Assembly (NCBI GenBank): GCA_041181065.1
Contig: JBEGQI010000004.1
Span: 1 to 10,020 of the forward strand
Reading direction: 5' to 3'
Origin: DSYF01 sp041181065
GTDB taxonomy: Bacteria; Verrucomicrobiota; Verrucomicrobiia; Limisphaerales; DSYF01
Length of the DNA: 10,020 nt
Shown: one piece after another, positions 6,331 to 10,020 of the stretch
Layout: the number at the start of each line of letters is the position of its first letter
Position numbering within the stretch: the first letter of the stretch is position 1
Notes under the pieces: generated by a model
What the model was told of the DNA's origin: nothing
The model's database searches: none
What the model saw: only the letters and a program-made list of their open reading frames with translations
Made by a program: the position numbers and the translations under genes

Positions 6331-7284
6331 TCAAAGGGGCTGCTGAACCTTCATCCGCGCCACGAGCCGGTCGTTGAAGTCCTTCGCCGGGTTGTGACCG
6401 TCCTTGCGCAAACGCGTGTGGAACGCCGCCACCTCGATCAAGCCCGCCAGATCCCGGCCCGGCCGGACCGGAATGATCATGTGCGGGATGTCGATGCCCA
6501 GGATCTTGATGTATTGCTGATCGAGGCCGAGGCGGTCCACGTCCTCTTCCTGATTCCACGCTCGCAAGGTGACGACCAGATCCACGCGCTTGTCTTTGCG
6601 GATGCTTTTCACGCCGAACATCTGCGCCACATCCACGAGCCCGATGCCGCGGACCTCCATCAAGTTTCGCGTCAGGTCCTTGCTCGTGCCCATCACCTTC
6701 TTGCCGTCCACCAGTGTCACAAGCGTGATGTCATCCGCCACGAGGCTGTAACCGCGCTCGACCAACGCCAGCACGCTTTCGCTTTTGCCGATGCCGCTTT
6801 CGCCCTTGATGATCACCCCGACGCCGAGGATGTCCACCATGCTGCCGATCTCCGTGCCGCGCGGCGCGAACATGGTTTCCAGCGCGATGGTCGCGGTGTT
6901 GATGAACTTCATCGTGATGAGCGATGTGGTGAAGACTGGCACATCCGCATCTTCCGCCGCCTTGAGGAATTCCTTGTCCGGTTGCAAATCGCGGCTGAAG
7001 ACGCAGCAGGGGACCGCGAAACGGAACAGGCCCGTGAACCGCTTGGTCCGTTCCTCCTTGGGCAACGAACGCAGGTAGTAATACTCGGCGTTGCCGAACA
7101 CCTGCACGCGTTTCATCGCGAAATATTTCGTGAAGCCAGTCAACGCAAGGCCCGGACGGTTCACTGTGGGCTCGCGGATGATGCGCTTGAGCCCTGCGGC
7201 TCCGGCCACCAATTTCATCTCCAGCTTGGTGGCGTGCTGCGTGTAAAAGCTCTCGACCGTTACGGTTTCGCGTGTGGTGGCCAT
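6331..7284 (-). CDS. hprK: HPr kinase/phosphorylase
   Basis: The 317-residue protein has the family's two-domain layout. The N-terminal domain has RPGLALTGFTKYF and RVQVFGNAEYYYL (about residues 43-71). The C-terminal P-loop domain has Walker A GESGIGKS at 161-168, LVADD with Asp184/Asp185, the family signature MEVRGIGLVDV around Glu210, and PVRPGRDLAGLIEVAAF near the end. It phosphorylates and dephosphorylates the serine of HPr, and ptsH follows in the same direction. At the position of the conserved histidine before Walker A (His-Gly-x-Leu-Val-Asp in B. subtilis and L. casei) this protein reads EIGSMVD, so residue 146 is isoleucine. In 'RGHRLVADD' the histidine is tyrosine. The kinase core is intact, so kinase activity is likely, while phosphorylase balance may differ. 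The start at 7284 leaves 34 bases after lptB, and no SD is obvious. Confidence 0.95.
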   Translation of the reverse strand: MATTRETVTVESFYTQHATKLEMKLVAGAAGLKRIIREPTVNRPGLALTGFTKYFAMKRVQVFGNAEYYYLRSLPKEERTKRFTGLFRFAVPCCVFSRDLQPDKEFLKAAEDADVPVFTTSLITMKFINTATIALETMFAPRGTEIGSMVDILGVGVIIKGESGIGKSESVLALVERGYSLVADDITLVTLVDGKKVMGTSKDLTRNLMEVRGIGLVDVAQMFGVKSIRKDKRVDLVVTLRAWNQEEDVDRLGLDQQYIKILGIDIPHMIIPVRPGRDLAGLIEVAAFHTRLRKDGHNPAKDFNDRLVARMKVQQPL

Positions 7285-7318
7285 GGTGTGTGTGGGGTTT
7301 GGTTCTGAATCGGCAGGA

Positions 7319-8062
7319 TCACATGTTGAACTCCGGCCCGAGATAGATCTCGCGTGCCTTCGGATCGTTCACCAGCTTTTCGGCATCGCCCTCGTAAACA
7401 ACCTCGCCTTTGTGGATCAGGTAGGCGCGGTCCACGAGTTTCAACATCTCGCGGGCTGAATGATCCGTGATCAAGATGCCGAGACCACGATCCTTCAAGC
7501 GGCGCACGATCTTGCTGACTTCGTATTGGGCGATGGGGTCGATGCCGGCGAGTGGCTCATCGAGCAACAACAGCTTCGGGCTCGTGACCAGCGCGCGGGT
7601 GATTTCCAACCGCCGCTTCTCGCCGCCGCTGAGCGTGTAAGCCTTGCTTTCCGCCAGCCGTGTAAGATCGAGCTCCTCCAAAAAATATTTCAGCCGAACC
7701 GCCCGCTCGGCCCGGCTCAGCTTGCAGGTCTCCAGGATGGCCAGAATGTTTTCCTCCACCGAGAGCTTGCGAAACACGCTCGGCTCCTGTGTGAGATAAC
7801 CGATGCCCAGCCGTGCGCGTTTGTGCATCGGCAGCGTCGTGATGTTCTGGCCGAAAAAATTCACCGCGCCGTCATCCGGCTTCACCACGCCGACCACCAT
7901 GTTGAACGACGTGGTCTTGCCCGCGCCGTTCGGCCCGAGCAAGCCGACGATCTCGCCGGCGTTCACGTGAATGGAGACACCGTTCACCACGCGCCGGCCC
8001 TTGTATTCCTTGACCAGTTTGTCGGTGGCGAGCAACACGCCGTTGGTTTCCGTGGCGCTCAT
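7319..8062 (-). CDS. lptB: LPS export ABC transporter ATP-binding protein LptB
   Basis: The 247-residue ABC ATPase has Walker A GPNGAGKTT (43-51), a Q-loop at Gln92 in YLTQEPSVF, the signature LSGGE (144-148), Walker B LLLLDEP with catalytic Glu169, and the H-loop His201 in ITDH. The motifs YLTQEPSVFRKLSVEENI, EPLAGIDP and SGGEKRRLEITRALV are typical of LptB rather than of amino-acid or sugar importers. LptB powers LPS extraction from the inner membrane with LptF and LptG, which are not in this window, and transfer to the LptC/LptA bridge. The start ATG overlaps the end of the lptA-like gene by ATGA (8059-8062), so the two are translationally coupled. Gene order confirms the assignment. Confidence 0.95.
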   Translation of the reverse strand: MSATETNGVLLATDKLVKEYKGRRVVNGVSIHVNAGEIVGLLGPNGAGKTTSFNMVVGVVKPDDGAVNFFGQNITTLPMHKRARLGIGYLTQEPSVFRKLSVEENILAILETCKLSRAERAVRLKYFLEELDLTRLAESKAYTLSGGEKRRLEITRALVTSPKLLLLDEPLAGIDPIAQYEVSKIVRRLKDRGLGILITDHSAREMLKLVDRAYLIHKGEVVYEGDAEKLVNDPKAREIYLGPEFNM

Positions 8063-8637
8063 GGATTGGCGGGTTTCGGTTCGCTGACGGCGTTCGTGCC
8101 CACGCTGTTGGTCGAGGACGCTCCCGGGTTGCGATAGACCATGTGGATATCTTCACCGGTCAGCACTTCTTTGGCGATGTCCCAAATCAGCTTAGTGCCG
8201 GTGGTCTTGCCTTGTGGCGAGGTCAACACCGGCGAACCGCTCAACTCCAGCAATTCATTCGTGACGCCCGTTTCGATCGAGTAAGTGTAAACCGCCCGGT
8301 CCGCTGTCGCGTAGTTCGTCGCGCCCTTATCCGGGATGAGGATCACCACATTCGTCTCGGCGATGATCGAATCGACGCGATTACCCTTGTCCGGCAGCTT
8401 GGCGGTGAGGAACTCGCAGGTCATGCTCACGCGCGGGTCGTCGACCTTCACCTTCTCGCGGTAGATGGCGGTGCGCGACTTGAGGTCAACCCGCACCGAC
8501 TTCGCGTCGATGTGCGTTTCGACTTCGCTGCCTTTTTTGATCAATGCCGCCGTGTCCGCCGCGCGCAGCCACAGCAGCGGCGACAGCAACACGGTCAGGG
8601 CCAGCAGCCCAGCGCCGTTTTTCAGATTCAAATTCAT
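8059..8637 (-). CDS. lptA: LptA/OstA-like periplasmic LPS transport protein
   Basis: The 192-residue product has a signal peptide (GAGLLALTVLLSPLLWLRA, about residues 8-26) followed by an OstA-type beta-jellyroll. The region from about residue 40 (THIDAKSVRVDLKSRTAIYR) to about 165 has the alternating strands of this fold, with AETNVVIL, NYATADRAVYTYS, VLTSPQGKTTGTKLIWD and LTGEDIHMVY. LptA builds the periplasmic bridge carrying LPS to the outer membrane. The sequence ends with a Pro/Ser/Asn-rich tail. It overlaps the upstream lptC-like gene (8634-8637) and the downstream lptB (8059-8062) by ATGA. Sequence similarity alone is modest in this family, so the call relies on fold-type features plus gene order. 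Confidence 0.85.
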   Translation of the reverse strand: MNLNLKNGAGLLALTVLLSPLLWLRAADTAALIKKGSEVETHIDAKSVRVDLKSRTAIYREKVKVDDPRVSMTCEFLTAKLPDKGNRVDSIIAETNVVILIPDKGATNYATADRAVYTYSIETGVTNELLELSGSPVLTSPQGKTTGTKLIWDIAKEVLTGEDIHMVYRNPGASSTNSVGTNAVSEPKPANP

Positions 8638-9119
8638 GGCTTGTTCGTGTTTGCGCCGAGGTCACGGATGACCGTGCGGACATTGTTGGAAATCGTCAAC
8701 GACTTGTTCGTCAGTGTCACACAAAAACCGGTGCCCTCGATGCGGAACCGCCCGTCCGCCGTGTGCGCCTTCACCGGGCCACCCGAGCTGGCGGTGCGCG
8801 CCGCGTCGTCGTAAATGCAATCGGTTGCATCCACGACACCTTCCGGCTCGCCATTTTCGCGGAACGTCTCGATGTGCAGGTTCTTGATACGATACCGGTT
8901 CGCGCCGTCCGGCACCACCTCCGCGCCCGTCACCAAGGTCCGCAGTTGCGCCTGATTCGGCGGATCAAAAAAATCCGGGAACCTCATGTTCGAGCCCTTG
9001 AACGAAATCGGCTGCGCCCCCGGCAACAACGCCGCCGCGCCCAACGCCAGCACAACGAACCCGATCGCTTTGACGCGAACCGCGCGCTTTCCCCATCCGT
9101 GGTTACTATATCCAGTCAT
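8634..9119 (-). CDS. LptC-like membrane-anchored LPS transport protein
   Basis: The 161-residue product begins with a basic segment and one hydrophobic helix (about residues 17-36, VKAIGFVVLALGAAALLPGA), then a beta-rich domain. RIKNLHIETFRENGEPEGVVDATDCIYD and the later ISNNVRTVIRDLG are in the style of LptC, which docks to LptFGB and hands LPS to LptA. It lies between kdsC and lptA, the same slot as lptC in proteobacteria, and overlaps both by ATGA (9116-9119 and 8634-8637). It is a little shorter than typical LptC (about 190 residues). It could also be a second OstA-family protein; gene order favours LptC. Confidence 0.7.
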   Translation of the reverse strand: MTGYSNHGWGKRAVRVKAIGFVVLALGAAALLPGAQPISFKGSNMRFPDFFDPPNQAQLRTLVTGAEVVPDGANRYRIKNLHIETFRENGEPEGVVDATDCIYDDAARTASSGGPVKAHTADGRFRIEGTGFCVTLTNKSLTISNNVRTVIRDLGANTNKP

Positions 9120-9652
9120 TTCGCAAACGCTTCAACCGTGGTCTTCCATTTGCCCTGCGCCGATAAAATTTTCTCGATGATTTCGCGCACCGCACCGCGA
9201 CCGCCCTTGGCCTTGGTGACTAGGTGCGCCTCGGCTTTCGCGACCGGGCGCGCATTGGCGACGGCCACGGCCAGCCCGACCTTGCGGAACACCGCGATGT
9301 CGATCACGTCATCCCCGACGAAACAGGTGTCGGCCCAAGTAAGACCGCACTGGGCAATGATCTGTTCAACCGCCTCGACCTTGCCGTGCTTGGGCTGCGC
9401 GAGGAAATCGATCTTCAAATCCGCCGCGCGCACCTCCGTGGCCGCCGAGGGGCGGGCCGAAACCCAGCCGACCTTGATGCCGTTGTGCCGCAACATCACG
9501 ATGCCGAGGCCGTCCTGGATGTCGTATTGTTTCAGCTCGATGCCTGGGCCCATGATGACGGTGCCGTCGGTCATCACGCCGTCCACGTCGGTGAGGAACA
9601 GCTTCACGCGGCGGAGTCGGGCGGCGAGGGAGATGGATTTGGGCGTGGGCAT
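9116..9652 (-). CDS. kdsC: 3-deoxy-D-manno-octulosonate 8-phosphate phosphatase, HAD family
   Basis: The 178-residue protein is a C0-type (capless) HAD phosphatase that removes phosphate from KDO-8-phosphate before KDO activation for lipid A. Motif I is TDVDGVMTDGT with nucleophile Asp22 and Asp24. Motif II is VSARPS with Ser65. The Lys of motif III is in PKHGKVEAV (Lys91), and motif IV is VGDDVIDI (Asp114, Asp115, Asp118). The C-terminal KGGRGAVREIIEKIL is the KdsC signature. The length is normal for KdsC. The stop overlaps the lptC-like start by ATGA. The ATG at 9652 lies 18 bases after the stop of the upstream gene, with no clear SD. Confidence 0.95.
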   Translation of the reverse strand: MPTPKSISLAARLRRVKLFLTDVDGVMTDGTVIMGPGIELKQYDIQDGLGIVMLRHNGIKVGWVSARPSAATEVRAADLKIDFLAQPKHGKVEAVEQIIAQCGLTWADTCFVGDDVIDIAVFRKVGLAVAVANARPVAKAEAHLVTKAKGGRGAVREIIEKILSAQGKWKTTVEAFAK

Positions 9653-9670
9653 AATGAATGCAGGCTGTAT

Positions 9671-10020
9671 TTACTTCTTCCCTTTCTCTGTGACCAAGCG
9701 CAATTCGGTTAAGACGCGTTGGCCCGCGTTCCACATGGCCGAACACTTATCAGTGCGTTTCTCCAACCCGCTTAGTTCCGTGTCGATGACTCGAACTCCT
9801 TCAAATCCTAAAAGATAAAAACGAACATGTTCTAACGCGGGGTAAGGGAAATCGTGCGTCGGCCCAGCGGCGTCATACAAGTTTTGAGCTTCTTTCACGA
9901 AGTTGCTGGACGCAGCACGAACAGTTTCATGTCCGATGCCGCCTAGAATGCCAAATGTGGAAGTCGTGTAGAGACTCGCGTGTCCATCACACATGGAAAC
10001 GATGGTGGCTGTGTGACCTT
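9671..10020 (-). CDS. Unrecognised protein, C-terminal part
   Basis: The frame is open from the stop at 9671-9673 to the end of the window. The ATG at 9994 is internal to it: the codons before it read GHTATIVS without a stop, so the true start lies outside. The visible part has GHTATIVSMCDGHASLY, a glycine-rich GILGGIGHETVRAASSNFVKEAQ, then FPYPALEHVRFYLLGFEGVRVIDTEL and a polar tail ending EKGKK. The mix of a Gly-rich loop and a GHE motif suggests a soluble domain, but I cannot place it in a family. It precedes kdsC by 18 bases on the same strand and is probably in the same transcript. Third-position GC is slightly lower than in its neighbours, which may only reflect the short length. Confidence 0.7.
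   Translation of the reverse strand, partial: GHTATIVSMCDGHASLYTTSTFGILGGIGHETVRAASSNFVKEAQNLYDAAGPTHDFPYPALEHVRFYLLGFEGVRVIDTELSGLEKRTDKCSAMWNAGQRVLTELRLVTEKGKK

Noticed and set aside
6394..7308. 304-codon plus-strand open frame over hprK
   Set aside because: It is the antisense shadow of hprK, with His/Asp/Ala-rich composition and no domain.
8544..9818. 424-codon plus-strand open frame across lptA, lptC, kdsC and the next gene
   Set aside because: It spans several overlapping minus-strand genes that have motifs; the translation is Ser/Arg/Pro-rich noise.

Overview
The window looks like ordinary chromosome from a high-GC, two-membrane (LPS-making) bacterium. The combination of an Lpt/KdsC export block with an HprK-HPr pair, PQQ-like repeat proteins, a secreted family-43 glycoside hydrolase and scarce Shine-Dalgarno sequences suggests a member of the Verrucomicrobiota or a related PVC lineage. 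That assignment is inference from gene content and protein style, not a database match. No mobile elements, CRISPR arrays, tRNAs or rRNAs were seen.

Left part, plus strand (1-2670): the tail of a probable beta-propeller/PQQ-like protein ends at 249 and is followed by a strong intrinsic terminator. A two-gene operon then encodes two SAM-dependent methyltransferases that overlap by ATGA. The first has a Methyltransf_32-type catalytic domain. The second is an Rsm22/METTL17-type protein carrying four cysteines that could hold an Fe-S cluster. A 10-bp perfect hairpin at 2643-2670 separates this operon from the convergent ilvB and works best as the ilvB terminator.

Middle, minus strand (2689-4830): a full-length acetolactate synthase large subunit is preceded by a complete-looking transcription attenuator. 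It consists of a sigma70-like promoter, a 27-codon leader ORF with eight consecutive Leu/Val codons, alternative RNA pairings and an intrinsic terminator ending in a T run. This is the most informative regulatory element in the window, and the leader ORF is too short to be found by ordinary gene calling.

Right part, minus strand (4831-10020), in transcription order: an unrecognised partial gene, kdsC, an lptC-like gene, an lptA-like gene, lptB, hprK, ptsH (HPr) and a secreted GH43-type hydrolase. The four genes kdsC-lptC-lptA-lptB are each joined by 4-base ATGA overlaps, so they form one translationally coupled unit for Kdo synthesis and LPS transport. HprK would phosphorylate HPr on its regulatory serine, linking carbon status to neighbouring functions. 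The layout resembles the proteobacterial kdsC-lptCAB-rpoN-ptsN region, but with HprK/HPr in the regulatory position.
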